Assembly: GCA_051294375.1 (NCBI GenBank)
Contig: CM119270.1
Coordinates: forward strand, 20,916,417-20,980,416
DNA length: 64,000 nucleotides
Source of the DNA: Paraspadella gotoi
Taxonomy: Eukaryota; Chaetognatha
Direction of reading: 5' to 3'
Part shown: one piece after another, positions 11,284 through 23,208 of the stretch
Position numbering within the stretch: the stretch's first letter is position 1
How the letters are laid out: every line of letters begins with the position of its first letter
The notes under the pieces: generated by a model
The model's database searches: none
Told to the model about the DNA's origin: nothing
Seen by the model: the letters and a program-made list of their open reading frames with translations, nothing else
Translations under genes and position numbers: made by a program

Positions 11284-11514
11284 GTCATTTATATCGTAAG
11301 ATTTCGAACGACATGTCTCACAAAATCCTTCAAAATTCACATTTCACTTTCCGTGACTTTCACGTCTTTGACCTGATCGTCATCGTCGTTGTGAAAAAAA
11401 AAATATTTTAAAAAAATTAAGAAAATATTGGAAGAGCTACGACTCAAGCACACGCACTCGAGTCCAGAGACGGATGCACTTGCGCTCATCCATGAGGGCA
11501 CTATTTTCTGAGAG

Positions 11515-11710
11515 CGCCCTTATTTGATTCCTAATCCCTAAACTTAATTCCAACTTAAATATCTTCCTCTAATCATTTTCCAAAAGTGTATTGAATCCCT
11601 AACCCTTATTCCAAACCCTAATTCTAACCAAATCGCTACCCTCATCCCTAAACCTAATCTCTATCCCTAATCCTAAACATAATTATTAAACCTAAAAACA
11701 AACCTAATTC
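11515..11710 (-). repeat. Degenerate CCTAA-rich, telomere-like DNA
   Basis: Many CCCTAA/CCTAAT/TCCCTAA words at irregular spacing, i.e. degenerate TTAGGG on the minus strand. Similar stretches lie at 12770-12905 and 19480-19690. Confidence 0.6.
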
Positions 11711-12033
11711 CGAATTCGAGTTGAAATGCGGCGCTTTCGGAAAAAAGAGGGCCAAGATTAGAATCCTTTTCTGAAAGACACTTGGGTGATAAAGGAGAAG
11801 CGAATGGGGAGGAAAGGTCTTTCGAGAGGACAACTCGGGAGGGAAAAAAAAGGAAATAAAAAAGGAAAGAAAAAAGGAAATAAAAAAAGGAAAGAAAAAG
11901 GAAAATGGCACTTAGTCTCAGTTTGTAAAAATAGTCACGCGATAAAAAAAGGAAAAAATCTTTCCAAGTTTTTTTCAAAAGATTTCTTTTTCAAAAGTCA
12001 GTTCTCGTGACACGGATTTTTTTCTCTCGTTAG

Positions 12034-14378
12034 GAATATTTGTCGCCCTTGCGAATTATGCGTCACTTCGTCAGTATCTCTCGTTTGTATTTCTCTTTGT
12101 CTGTCTGTTTCTCTGTCTGTCTATGTATCTTTCGCATATTTCAGGCCGCTGTCCCACCCGCAGCATCGATCGTTATGATTCGGTAGAGCCTCGTTTCAAG
12201 TGTCCCCCCCTCGCCGAACAGTAGTCGTCTCCCGACTTACCCAATTCTCGCCCTTACCTTCTTTATTCTGTCACCCATTTCCGTTTCCTTACCTTTCATC
12301 CTTCACTTACCCTCCCCCTTTTTCCCTTACCCCCTTCCCCTTTATTATTACATTTCCCACTTATCTCACCCTTCCATTTTCTCTTTACGTTTTTCCAGTT
12401 GAACTTCGTTCACGAGGTTCGTCAACATCCGGCGAAGACTCACGTCGCTCGCGGACAAATGAACGTGATGAGCGTGAGAGAAGAAGACGTGAGGGAAATC
12501 AATTTGGGCGGAGTGAAGAAACCGGAGACTGGATCCAGTGAGTTGTGATAAAGGGGGGGGAAGGATGTGGTGATTGAGGATTTTATGAGTGATTGGTGAT
12601 TGATTAATTATTATTGGTGATTGATTCTTGGAAATCGAGGTTTTTAATTTTGAATCACGACCGGTTGTTCCCGCTGTTTCAAAATTATTCATTTTGAGAT
12701 CGGCCCTTCTCACTTATTTAGTACTATATGAATATTTAATTTTAAGGGTTTGGAATATGGCTAATATTTATTATTAATAAGTAAGGATTTAGTCAGATAT
12801 TTGGTTAAGGTTTAGAGATAAGGTTAGGGATAAAGTTTTAGAATTTGGAAAAAAAAAACGATAAATAATTAGGGTTAAAATAAAATATAAATTTGGATTA
12901 AATATAAGTCAAGGAATTATGATATAGTAACCGAAACAGGGCGCTTTTGAAACAAAGAGCCGGCTGAAGCGTCGGTATATTTCTGTCTCCCCTCATCATT
13001 GAAACGCTTCAACTTACCCGCCCTTACCTCACCCTTCCCTCACCCCATTTCAAAGAAGCGACGGCCTCCGTCCTGACTCTCGTCGGAGTAGCCTTCGCCG
13101 TCATCGTCTTTATCTTCGTCGTCATTCGTCTTCGATCGTCGCGAGGCGGCGCCACCGGAAACGACGCCGTCGATCGCGGCGTCATCGGCGGCGACGATTA
13201 TCATTGGGTCGACGAGTTGAACATCATCGTCAATCCCTTGGAGGAGCAAGTGAGGAGTGAGGGGGTTCGCTGGAGCGGGAGAGAGAGAGAGAGTTGGCTG
13301 GAGTTAAGGGGTGGAGATGTGCTGTAGTTAAGGTTAGGACGTGCTGTAGTAATGACTAGGGGGATTAACTCGGGCTTTGTCGGGATGGAGAAGGAGGGGG
13401 TTTTGCTGGAGAAAGAAGGTAGGGCAGCGAGAAGGAGCTTTGCTTGAGTGGGTCTTTAGTTGATGCGGTTTTCTGGAGTGAGATTGATGTTGAAGGTAGA
13501 TCAGGTTTTAAGTATTTGGATTTGAAGAAAATAAAAGGTTATTTTTATTGTATCGAGTTACTGTATTTTTTTTTCTTTTTAAGTTGGGGCGCACTTGAAA
13601 TAATTTTGGAAGGAACTTTGAGGTTAATCTATTCAATTAGTACTAGCTTTTCAATATATCCCTTTATTAATTCTTAATTTTTAATTCTTAATTCTCAATT
13701 CGACTCATCATCTAATCCTCTATAATCAATAATCTGATCTCAGGGCAAAAGCGGTTCCCTCGACGACGAAGACCAAGAGTCTCCTTTGAGAGAAGACCTC
13801 AGCGAAGACTTTTCAGACTCGGACAGAGAACTTGACTTGGAACAAGGAGAGGGCGAGGTAAGTTCCAAGAGGACAAATCCTTAATTGGTTGAAAGAAGGA
13901 AGAAAGTGATTCGAGAAGCTGTAAAGCTGGAAAGTCATCAAGTTTAATTGGGGTGAGACAAAAGATGAAAGTCAGAATCTGTGCTGAATATTATTTATAA
14001 AATGTTTAGAAACTTCAATTTTATTTTATTCTTTATTTTGTTTTCATTTTATTTCTCTTCTTCTATAGTTTTTTTTTTTGCTTTGTTTTAGTATTTTAAA
14101 ATATGTAATTTAATTGATTAAATATTTTGAATAACAGACGGACAGACCGAAAAAAAGGGTTTATTGAGTCGCCACCCCTTCCTTTTTTCCACCACCCCCC
14201 CCTTCCCCCTTCCTCACCCCCCTTCCCCCCATCCCCCAACCACCAACCCCCTCTTCTCCTCAAAGGATTTCTCACGACGAAGACGACGACGTCCCTGGCG
14301 TCGCCGTCACTTCCGGTTCGAAACGTCAAAGAACTTCGAAGTTGTCGCGGACTCGAGTGGGACGACTCCACCATCTAA
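12034..14378 (+). CDS. Calsyntenin (alcadein), 3' exons, partial
   Basis: Type I neuronal membrane protein of the cadherin superfamily that couples vesicle cargo to kinesin-1. Exons with matching phases: 12399-12537, 13056-13249, 13744-13857 and 14283-14378 (stop TAA); two more probable upstream exons are 12034-12073 and 12145-12182. The 13056 exon gives a transmembrane helix (SVLTLVGVAFAVIVFIFVVI), a basic stop-transfer RLRSSR, then WVDELNIIVNPLEEQ, matching the family's WDDSALTIIVNPME juxtamembrane block. The next exon is Asp/Glu-rich, as in the family. The last exon ends CRGLEWDDSTI, the conserved C-terminal W-acidic motif. The cadherin and LamG ectodomain exons are not seen and must lie upstream or be lost. 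The first W-acidic motif is altered (WVDE). The last acceptor is uncertain: 14283 keeps phase, the stronger-looking site at 14266 does not. Confidence 0.82.
12770..12905 (+). repeat. Degenerate TTAGGG-like intron DNA
   Basis: GGTTAAGGTTTAG, GGTTAGGG and TTAGGGTTAAAA words inside the calsyntenin intron before the transmembrane exon. Confidence 0.5.
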
Positions 14379-14610
14379 TGGAGCTCTTTGGTGGAGCAGG
14401 GGATGTCCGCTACAGCTATCGGTGGAACGACTTTCTCTCTCTGGATGATGGAGAGACTATTTCGCGTCTTGATGGAGTTTAAACTACAGCATCCGACGAT
14501 TTGAAGCTAATTCCAACGTCAAAACGACGACAACAACAACAACAACAACAAAAATGGCAATCATCGTTTTTTTTTTAATCGCTTTTTTTTAATTTTTATT
14601 ATCTCTGTCA

Positions 14611-14653
<43 letters not shown>

Positions 14654-16698
14654 CCTCCCTCCCTCTGCGACACGGCCCAACTTTTTTCCTGTTCCCACCC
14701 TTAACTTACCAATCCGCGGTTCTACTTTCCCTTCGCTGTCTACTTTCCACTTTCAAACTCGCGGTCTACTTTCCATCCTCAGTTTCTTTCTCTCTTTCTT
14801 TTCCACTCGGGGCTCAACTTTCCATCGCAACAATCTTTTCTTTCCGCACCGATGGGCTTTTCTTTCAACTCCCGAGGCTTTAGTTTCTCTTTCGTCGATG
14901 TCGACTAAGGCTCATCTTTCCAACTTTCATCGTCGTCGTCGTCGTCGTCGCTTCTTCTTTTTGATTGGATGCCGAAGATTTAGACGCGATCGTTGATTGG
15001 TCGATAGTGTGTGATTGATTGCGCGGTGATAGTCAACTGTGCAGTCAACCAATCTGTCAACCAAGCTGTCAGCAAAGTCAACGATTGCATCCTTATCTTC
15101 TCTCTGATCCACTTCTTAATTTTCTTTGTTTTCTTATCCTCGTTTTCACTTCACTTTTGATTTTTCAATGTTATTTTTTTTGTTCTCATTTCTTAGAATT
15201 GAACCGCTGCCGTCTCTCCGGGTGCTGACCAATGAAATGTATTTATATAGAAACAAGGAAAACAATCCCAATTTGCTTGGTTGGCCGCTTGAAAAAAAAA
15301 GAATCAAAAAATGACATCCATTAATTAATCCCGTCAATTAATCATTAGAATCAATTTAGCTTTTTACCCTATTTTATAAGAAAGAGATTGATCATTCTTG
15401 TACACACAGCATTTTTTGATGAAGGTTTCCTTTCAATTCAAAATTATTAGAATCATTCAATTTGGAGAAAAATATCATAGAACTAAATATTTTTTAGTTT
15501 GTTAGAATTTTTTTTTTTATTGTTTGATATATTTAAAACATTCCAACTAAAATATGGAGAAAGTTTGTTTTTTTTAAATATCTCAGTACTCGCTGTAACA
15601 ACAAAAAAAATGCCCAAAAAAGTATTTAATTTTTTTTTTTATATAAAGTGGAGATGTTTTTGTCCAACATTAGTGGTTAGTCATTACCTAATATTTTTAA
15701 TTTGATTTTCCGTGTAAAGTGATCCAGTCACACATCGTGTTATATGCAACAATAAAGTTGTGAATGACTATTAGTTAAAAATAGTCAGCGGTGAACGATT
15801 CACTATTGAGCCGACGCTGAATGATATGAAAATTTGTACCATAAATTTCATTTGAAGTCACCCTTACGTCGAAATAAAAAAGAAAATCGCACATAATTCG
15901 GATTTTTTGTTTGTTAAAAAAAAACAGGCCCGAATTTTAAAATTGTCGTTTTTCCTTCATTTTTCATTGTTTCTTATGTATGGCTAAAATGGGTCATTTT
16001 TATTTTTAGATTCGAATTTGAAATTTTCATTCTGATTTGCTTAAAATCTCAAATTGATTTTAAACCAAGATTTTCAATTCAAACAAGCTTTCCACAATCA
16101 TAAATTTCGAAAATTGTCAAATGAATTCCCGTTTATCTCTTGTTAGTGGGATTTTAAAACTAAAGAACATTTTAAATTGTTTGTGCGCACCTTCTTAATA
16201 TAATCCGATTCATCATTACATGGTGTTTTCTTTAGCTAATGTCCTATTTAATTAGCTCCTTTCGGATTAAGTTGTCAAAGATGAAAAGAAGTGAGAACCC
16301 TCTCCTTTTGTTAGGTAATTGAAATGATATTTAGAATATAAATGAAAAAGCGACCGTTGAATATTTAATTATTGGTAAAATTGTTTAACTTTCGAAAATT
16401 AAATCAAAGATTGCCAGAATATTTTAAACTTATTTTTAATAAGTAAAAGAGGGCAAAGACAAAGTAGCATCGAATCCCTGGATTCAAATTCGATCGCAGC
16501 GACACGGCGAGTCTTTTTTCTTCACTAACGAAAGAGCATTAAATCGCCGGCTTACCGATGTCAATCGATTTAGTCAAGTCGCCGCCGACAACGACGACGC
16601 CGACGACGACGCCGAGGCCCTCTCTCGGTCGAGAAAGATGAGCCGAGAAGGGGACGTCTCATCCACTATAACGACAACAACAACGACGACATTTTCCG
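14379..16698. other. Calsyntenin 3' flank and intergenic DNA
   Basis: Presumed 3' UTR of calsyntenin followed by AT-rich DNA. (CT)n at 14619-14660. An AATAAA at about 15751 is the first clear poly(A) signal, which would make the UTR long. GGATTCAAATTCGATCG near 16482 resembles the sequence near 48676 (SINE-like). No other gene seen. Confidence 0.4.
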
Positions 16699-16819
16699 AT
16701 GGCAACTTTCAAGGGACACCGCAGCGCCTCTGGCTCAATGTCTCTGCCGATCATTCAACCGCTTTTCAAAAAGGATTTTTACCAAGAACTGGAGGACGAC
16801 GAAATAGGTAAGGGAATGA

Positions 16820-16858
<39 letters not shown>

Positions 16859-17825
16859 CTGGTCATCTCCCACCTACTTCTCTACTCTCTCTCCTCTCGT
16901 CGGTCGTCTCTCTCATACCTCGCTCTCTCATACCTTCCTTTATTTGTGACATGACGTTTTCATTTTTTTTTTAAACATAATTCAATTTATTTATGTATAT
17001 TAGCAGCTTTTAATATTTCTAAATCATTGACCTTTTGTTCACTCAACCCGCTTTATCGCTTCCCACTTATTCCGCCAGAGGCGTTGAACGGAATGAAGAA
17101 ACAAAGGAGCGTCTTTCCTCCGCTTTGGACCCGCGAAGAAGTGAGCGGCAATGAGGCCCAAGGTATTGTAGCGGGCTTTGTCGAGGTTTCAGCCCGCAAA
17201 TTAATCCTCGCTCATGACCAATAGGTACTGGATTCAATCCCAACCGAGTACCTACCCTTAGGGAAACGTGAAGACGGCCGTAAGCCGCCATGTGGGCGTG
17301 GCGACCCCCCAAAGCGTGGTTCCAAGCCGAGGACCCATTTGACAACCTCCTTAGCGCCTTATCCACAGTAATAACACAGCTTTCAATCAAGACTCACTCA
17401 CGATTGTATGTTTCCCCCCCCCCAACGACCTCTAGACATCCCATCGACGACGAACGCGTCCCCCTCCGCACAGACGACGACACCAGCGACCCCAACGAGC
17501 CCGCTTACGGACCCAGTGCCCGCAGCCCCGCGGCGGCCGCGGCGGACCGGCGGCCGCGGCGACCCGGCGGCCGCGGCGGACCCGCGCTCCAAGGGCGACC
17601 CAGCCGCGCCTCCCGGGCGGACCCGAATCGATCGGTCAAGTCTTGGCGAAGACTCGAACGCGTTGGACGACAACAACCACGCCAGCGACGGGGAAGAGGA
17701 AGAGGAAAAGGTCGAGGAAGAAGACGACGGAGAAACAAAGGCTTTTAAGACGAGTTTCCATTGGGCGTCGATGGGCGTCAAGTGGGCGTTGCTCGTTTGC
17801 GCCATCGCGTCCGTGGCGTGAGTTG

Positions 17826-17877
<52 letters not shown>

Positions 17878-20591
17878 TTTAAATTTTATATCCAATTCTA
17901 ATTACGATTCTAATTTGACTTCTAATTCTAATTCCAGTGGTAATCAAAATCCTAATTCCAATTATAAATCTAATTCTAATCATGACACAACTAGGCTACC
18001 TGCGGTATCAATCCCAACCGAGTACCTACCCTTAGGGAAACGTTGAAGACGGCCGTAAGCCGCCTGTTGTGGGCGTGGCGACCCCCCAAAGCGTGGTCCA
18101 AGCCGAGGACCCATTTGACTAACCTCCTTAGCGCCTTATCCACAGTAATAACACAGCTTTCCATCAAAGACTCACTCACGATTGTATGTTCCCCCCCCCC
18201 CCAACGACCTCTTGACATCCCCATCGACGACGAACGCGTCCCCCTCACGCACAGGACGACGACACCAGCGACCCCAACGCAGCGCCGCTTACGACCCAGT
18301 GGCCCGGCACCGGCCCCGCGGCGCGGCCGCGGCGGACCCGGCGGCCGCCGCGCGGACCCCGGCTCCAAGGGCGACCCAGCCGCGCCTCCCGGCGGCGGGG
18401 ACCCGAATCGATCGGTCAAGTCTGGCGAAACTCGAACGCGAGTTGGACGACAACAACCACGCACAGCGACGGGGAAGAGGAAGAAGGAAAAGGTCGAGGA
18501 AGAAGACGACGGAGAAACAAAGCTTTTAAGACGAGTTTCCATTGGGCGTCGATGGGCGTCAAGTGGGCGTTGCTCGTTTGCGCCATCGCGTCCCGTGGCG
18601 TGAGTTGTGGAGAGAGAGAGAGAGATGAGAGAGGAGGAGAGAGAGGAAGAGAGATGAGCAAGAGAGAGAGAAGAAGAGAGAGCAGAGAGAGACGATGAGA
18701 GAGAGAGAGTACGAGAGATGAGAGAGAGCATGAGCAGAAGATTAGAGAGAGAGAGAGCAGATGGATTAAATTTTATATCCAATTCTAATTACGATTCTAA
18801 TTTGACTTCTAATTCTAATTCCCAGTGGTAATCAAAATCCTTAATTCCAATTATAAATCTAATTCTAAATGTAATTTCAGTTAAATTCTAATCTTAATTC
18901 TCAATATTTCAATTCTATTTTTAATTTAAATATAATTTCAGTATTCAAATTATAAAGTCAATTTCTAATTTCAATTCTAATTCGTGAATTCNNNNNNNNN
19001 NNNNNNNNNNNNNNNNAATACCTATTGGTCATTCCATCAAGATGACATCTTCTAATTTATCATATGTGTTTTATTATTTTATATTTTTTGATTTTTTTCA
19101 AAGATTTGCTTCTGAAGCGACGCCCGACATAGAAATCGAAGATTGCGGATATTACAATAGACCATGTAATGTTTAATAATGTAACATATTATATCGTGAA
19201 TCAACCAATCAATTTAGCAATCAAACCTCAATAAATCAATACTTCCCCCCCCCAGCTTACGCGAGCGCCTTTATATTCCTAATCATCGCCGAGATGATCG
19301 CTCTCATTTGGTCGCTGGCTTATCAACAGCTTCATCAACTGCAAGAATGGCTTCAGGCGAGACTGTTGAAGCTTTGGGTTTTACCGTTATCGATTTTTTG
19401 GCCCTTTTGGCGATTTGGTTAACCCAAAACGCCCCTTTTCATTTTATATTCGGAATTAAGTTAATTTTTAGATTTAAAGATAAAGTTAGAAATTGTGGTT
19501 AAGCCTTAGGGTTGAGAATCGGTTAATTGATTTAGGTTAGGGATTAGTTAATTAATTTGGGATAGGGATTAGGATTAAAGGTGAAGATTGGGATAAGGAT
19601 TGGGTTAGAGATTGGGGTTTGAGATTGGGTTTGAGATAGGGGTTTAAGATTGGGTTTTAAGTTTGCAATCAGATTAGGGTTAAAATAGGGTTTATATTCA
19701 ATTCAGGTATTGAATATAAACCCCACTTCCTCTCTCTCCCTCCCTCCTTCACCAGGCCCCTCAACGCCTGATGGACTGGATTCTCTGCCTGATCTTCTTC
19801 CTCCTCCACGTCATCGCTGTCGTCTGCTTCACAGTTTGGGTCAACGACAATCTCTCCTTCAACCTTCGTCTCTGTCAAATTCGTCCCGTTCCCGAAAACG
19901 ATTGCCTCACTCGGGAGAATTGCGAGATTCTCAAGGTGTCGATGGGTCGATGGGTTTTAGCTGTTCAATCTCCGAGACGAGGATACCGTCGATTTTTTTT
20001 TTTTGCCGACTGTGAAGGACGAATTGACTTCAAGTCGAGTCTAAGAACTTCGGAACTGACAGTGGTGCCGCAACTACTTGCATAAAGGACATAAACGTGA
20101 AAGCCTTGGGGTTGTAGAGAGCAGATGCAGTCTTCTGGGAATGTGACTCGATAGGCAGAGTAAACATAGTCGACATTCTACTTCGAATTTGATAGTAACC
20201 TAATCTTGTGGCGGAAGTATTAAGCCTGGCGATTTTCCGAAACTTTCGAGCCGGCTTGCCGGGTCGATTAACCCAGCTGCCCGCTGCCACCTATTTCACA
20301 ATCTTCAAGTCTCGAATTCATCTTTTATAGGAAATTGAAAACAATAAAACAATTTTCTGTCCAATTCATCCAATATTTTTTTTCTTCATTTTAATCAATT
20401 TTTATTTAATTTTAAACAATCCTATTTCTCAGGACATGCACGCCATGGCCGTCGGTGCAATCTTCTTTGCCACGATTGCTCTTTTGATGCTCATCTTTGC
20501 TCTATGCGCTCTCTCCTTCCTCATCTATCGGACGACGGGGAAAACTCAAGAAGCCAAAGAATTGTATCAGAAAATGAAAGAATCGGAATGA
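16699..20591 (+). CDS. Unrecognised multi-pass membrane protein, six exons
   Basis: Family not recognised. Exons: 16699-16807, 17079-17140, 17474-17817, 19266-19377, 19756-19935, 20433-20591; total about 321 residues. The ATG at 16699 is the first in frame after a stop. Exon 1 encodes LFKKDFYQELEDDEI, exon 2 KKQRSVFPPLW, exon 3 a Pro/Arg-rich stretch, an acidic run (DGEEEEEKVEEEDDGE) and a hydrophobic start that continues in exon 4 (FIFLIIAEMIALIWSLAY). Exon 5 has a helix (WILCLIFFLLHVIAVVCF) then a loop with three Cys and an N-L-S sequon; exon 6 has a last helix (AVGAIFFATIALLMLIFALC) and a charged tail. A glycosylated loop before the last helix suggests four passes with both ends in the cytosol. 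Phases match except between exons 3 and 4: the strong acceptor at 19255 needs another phase, so an exon may be missing near the gap at 18992. The exon 4 donor is weak. Confidence 0.68.
17222..17345 (+). repeat. SINE-like repeat in intron 2, copy A
   Basis: CGAGTACCTACCCTTAGGG, GAAACGTGAAGACGGCCGTAAG and CGTGGTTCCAAGCCGAGGACCC align with 17996-18115, 32698-32782 and 43497-43615. GGATTCAATCCC at its start is like a pol III B box. No coding potential. Confidence 0.6.
17824..17873. repeat. (GA)n just after the exon 3 donor
   Basis: About 45 bases of GA starting within ten bases of the GTGAGT donor. Confidence 0.9.
17996..18830 (+). repeat. Tandem second copy of the intron 2-exon 3 block
   Basis: Repeats 17222-17950 at a spacing of about 775 bp, including the SINE-like sequence, exon 3, its donor and the GA tract. 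Copy 2 differs mainly by one- and two-base indels, so exon 3 (18254-18599) is broken in frame. The GA tract is also corrupted. This is an unpolished duplicate or a recent duplication with decay; the clean copy is used in the gene model. Confidence 0.8.
19480..19695 (+). repeat. Degenerate TTAGGG-like intron DNA
   Basis: More than ten TTAGGG/GATTGGG/GGGATTAGG-type words between exons 4 and 5 of the membrane protein gene. Confidence 0.6.
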
Positions 20592-20733
20592 ACAAAAGGG
20601 AATCGATGTTTTTTTTGCGGTCGTGGAATTTGGCCTTTTGGTGCCAATGGCGATTTCTTACTCTTTTTACAATTGATTTTTGAATTTTCGCTATTTCGTA
20701 TAATTTTTTTGTTTGTATGAGTGAATTTATTTG

Positions 20734-20739
20734 AATAAA
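20734..20739 (+). promoter_or_regulatory. Poly(A) signal of the membrane protein gene
   Basis: AATAAA 143 bases past the stop codon at 20589-20591, in AT-rich UTR. Confidence 0.5.
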
Positions 20740-21069
20740 CAATAATGTCAACGCGATGTTCTGTTGATGTTCTGTTGATGTTCTGTTGATGTTCGGGAGT
20801 TTTCTTGTCGCTTGTGACAATGTAATATAATGTAATGTAATGTAATCAAAGCAACAGAAAGGAAATAAATTAACAAAAAGGCTACTGTATTGACCGAGAT
20901 GATAGAAGGGCGTGGTGCCTCTACGTAATGTGGATAGCGCCCCCACTCAGCGTGCCCAGTGGATCTTGGAGATTTTTCGGACGGTTGCTTTGCTCGGCGA
21001 AACTCCGGATCCGGCGGGAGGCTTGCTTCCGCTCGGATCAATAAGCCCGTGACTTTTTTTCGCAGAAGA

Positions 21070-21835
21070 CCCTTCCGACCAGGGACCCTGGAGGGTTCGT
21101 GGAGGGTTTTCCGGAGGGTTTCAGGACGGGTTTCGGAGGGTTTCGGAGGGGTTTTCGGGGGGCGGAGTGGAAGAGTATCGGAGGTGTTCCGAGAGGGTTT
21201 CGGATATTAGGTCGGAGGGACTTTTCGGAGGTTCGGGGGTTTTCGGAGGGTTCGGTCAGGGTTTCGTTGTGGTGGAAGGGTTGGTTTCAGGTCGGAGCGT
21301 CTCCGCGGGCGACGAGGGCGTTCGGGGTTCCGAGGTCGGAGTTTAGGCTCGGAGCGGTCGGAGTTTTCGAGGGAACGGAGGGGTTCGAGGGTGGTTGGAG
21401 GGTTCCGTACGGTCACGGAGGGAATTGGAGCTCCAGGCATCCTTGGGAAGTGGTGTTCGGATAGGAGGGCCTGGGTTCGGAGGGCTTCCGGAGGGTTCGA
21501 GTTAGTGGAAAGTGTCGGAGCGGTTTTTCGGGTGAGGGTTTCTCGGAAGGGTTCGAGGGTTCGGAGGAGGGTTTCGAGGGTTTTTCGGAGGGGTTCGAAG
21601 GGTTTCGGTAGGGTTTTGTCGGAGGGTTTCGGAGGGTTTTTTCGGAGGGGTTTCGGAGGGTTCGTGAGGGTTGTTCCGGAGCGGGTTTCGGAGGGTTTTC
21701 GGTTAGGTTCTTTTGGAGGGTTTCGGAGGGTTCGGAGGGTTCGGAAGGGTTTCGGAGGGTTCTGGAGGTTTTTCGGATGGGTTCGGAGTGGTTTCGCGAC
21801 GGGTTTCGGATAGTGTCGTTCGGGATGGGTTCGAC
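21070..21835 (+). repeat. TTTCGGAGGG minisatellite
   Basis: About 60 degenerate copies of a 9-12-bp unit, consensus TTCGGAGGGTT. Frames stay open on both strands (Gly/Arg/Val plus; Pro/Thr/Lys minus) for this reason only. A short copy lies at 24272-24375. Confidence 0.85.
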
Positions 21836-21954
21836 TAGATGATGTGGGGATCGCGATTCCGGTAGAGCGTAAGGCGAAACACCTGTGATTGGAGCGCCGA
21901 TTTTTTTTTTGAAAGAAACCCGAGAAACCGGGAGCAGCATAGAAAAATATTGTA

Positions 21955-22012
21955 GAATAAAAGGATTGAACCCGTGAAGCTATAATACACCTCTGACGTG
22001 GTGCTATCCTGG
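21955..22012 (-). repeat. tRNA-like (SINE-type) fragment
   Basis: On the minus strand TAGCACCACGTCAGAGG (A-box-like) precedes GGGTTCAATCC (B box) by 33 bases, too short for a functional tRNA. No acceptor stem forms. Confidence 0.35.
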
Positions 22013-23039
22013 TCATATTTTGTTTTTATTGGTTTAGAATGAAAAGGTATTTAAAGTATTATAAATCTATAGTAACCCCAGTCTCTTTCACTTGATGTTT
22101 CTCTTATTAATAATTTGTTTTTTTTTTTAATATATATTTTTCACATACTAAATTGTTGCTCCTTATTTTTTTTTTAATTCACTTTTCTTATTCTATTCTC
22201 TATTCTATTTATTCTTTTTAATTTTTTTATTCTCTTTTTCCTCTTTGGTCGAGAATCTAATGAAAAAAATTACATATTTATTTTATTTAATTATTCTTTT
22301 TAAAATATATTCAAAATAAAAAATTTTTATTTTTTTTCTTTAAATTTTTTTATTTTTCTTTAAATTTAAGTCTCTTTTTTTAAATCCATACGTTTTCATG
22401 TTACAAACAAGTCTTAAACCAAAAGGATTAATCTGTTTTATTGGCAATATTGCATAATATTATGTTTATTCATACTTAAATCTCTAATACAAACTCTTCT
22501 CTCTATCTCTTTCTTTTTTTCCCTCTTGCAATAAAACAAAAAGCAAATAAAAAAATATATAAAATAAATAAATCAAAATTATACTAAACAAGTTTGAGCA
22601 AAACAATGCCGGATCGTGCCCACGATCATTAGCGGTAATTAATTGATTAATTAATTTTAAAAAAAATTATTTAATTAATTACATATTATTAATTAAAATA
22701 ATAACATCGACATTTTGGGAGCCAAATGAATTTGAACAAAGACGACAACGACGATGAATACAATGACGAAAAACGCGACGAAGTCTTTGTACTTGTGAGC
22801 CGTAGTACAGTAGTGGTCATATAAGAATGACCTGTTTACCCAACTTGTTTATGGCTGACCTTTTTTCTCAGCCAATGTAAATACTAGTTGTTGTTGTTAT
22901 TATTTTTTCATTTTTACTTTTTTACTGTTTTTGAATAATACCAAGGTTTTCTTTATCCAAAAAACACGCCTCAAATTTTTTCTATAAATTTTTGTTTTGA
23001 GTCACCGCAAACATTATAAAAATATTTCAAGTTAATTTA
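22013..23039. other. AT-rich intergenic, no gene seen
   Basis: T-rich and ATTAATTA-rich sequence without open frames of note. Confidence 0.5.
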
Positions 23040-23177
23040 ATTTATGAGAAAGTAAAGAAGTTTTGAATTTGTAACAACGATTTTTAATTAATAGTTTGGA
23101 CATTTTTGGGCTTGTTTACTTCAAGCCTTCATCAGCATATGACATTCATAATAAATTTGTGTAAAAGAAGAGTGTGT

Positions 23178-23208
<31 letters not shown>

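Noticed and set aside
13040-13249. Acidic open frame on the minus strand
   Set aside because: Antisense of the calsyntenin transmembrane exon, which has splice sites and the conserved motif on the plus strand.
16638-16807. Earlier ATG at 16638 reading MSREGDVSSTITTTT
   Set aside because: It stays open to the same donor but its phase leads to a stop in the following exons, whereas the ATG at 16699 gives matching phases and more protein-like sequence.
21207-22016. 269-codon Pro/Thr/Lys-rich open frame, minus strand
   Set aside because: Complement of the TTCGGAGGG minisatellite.
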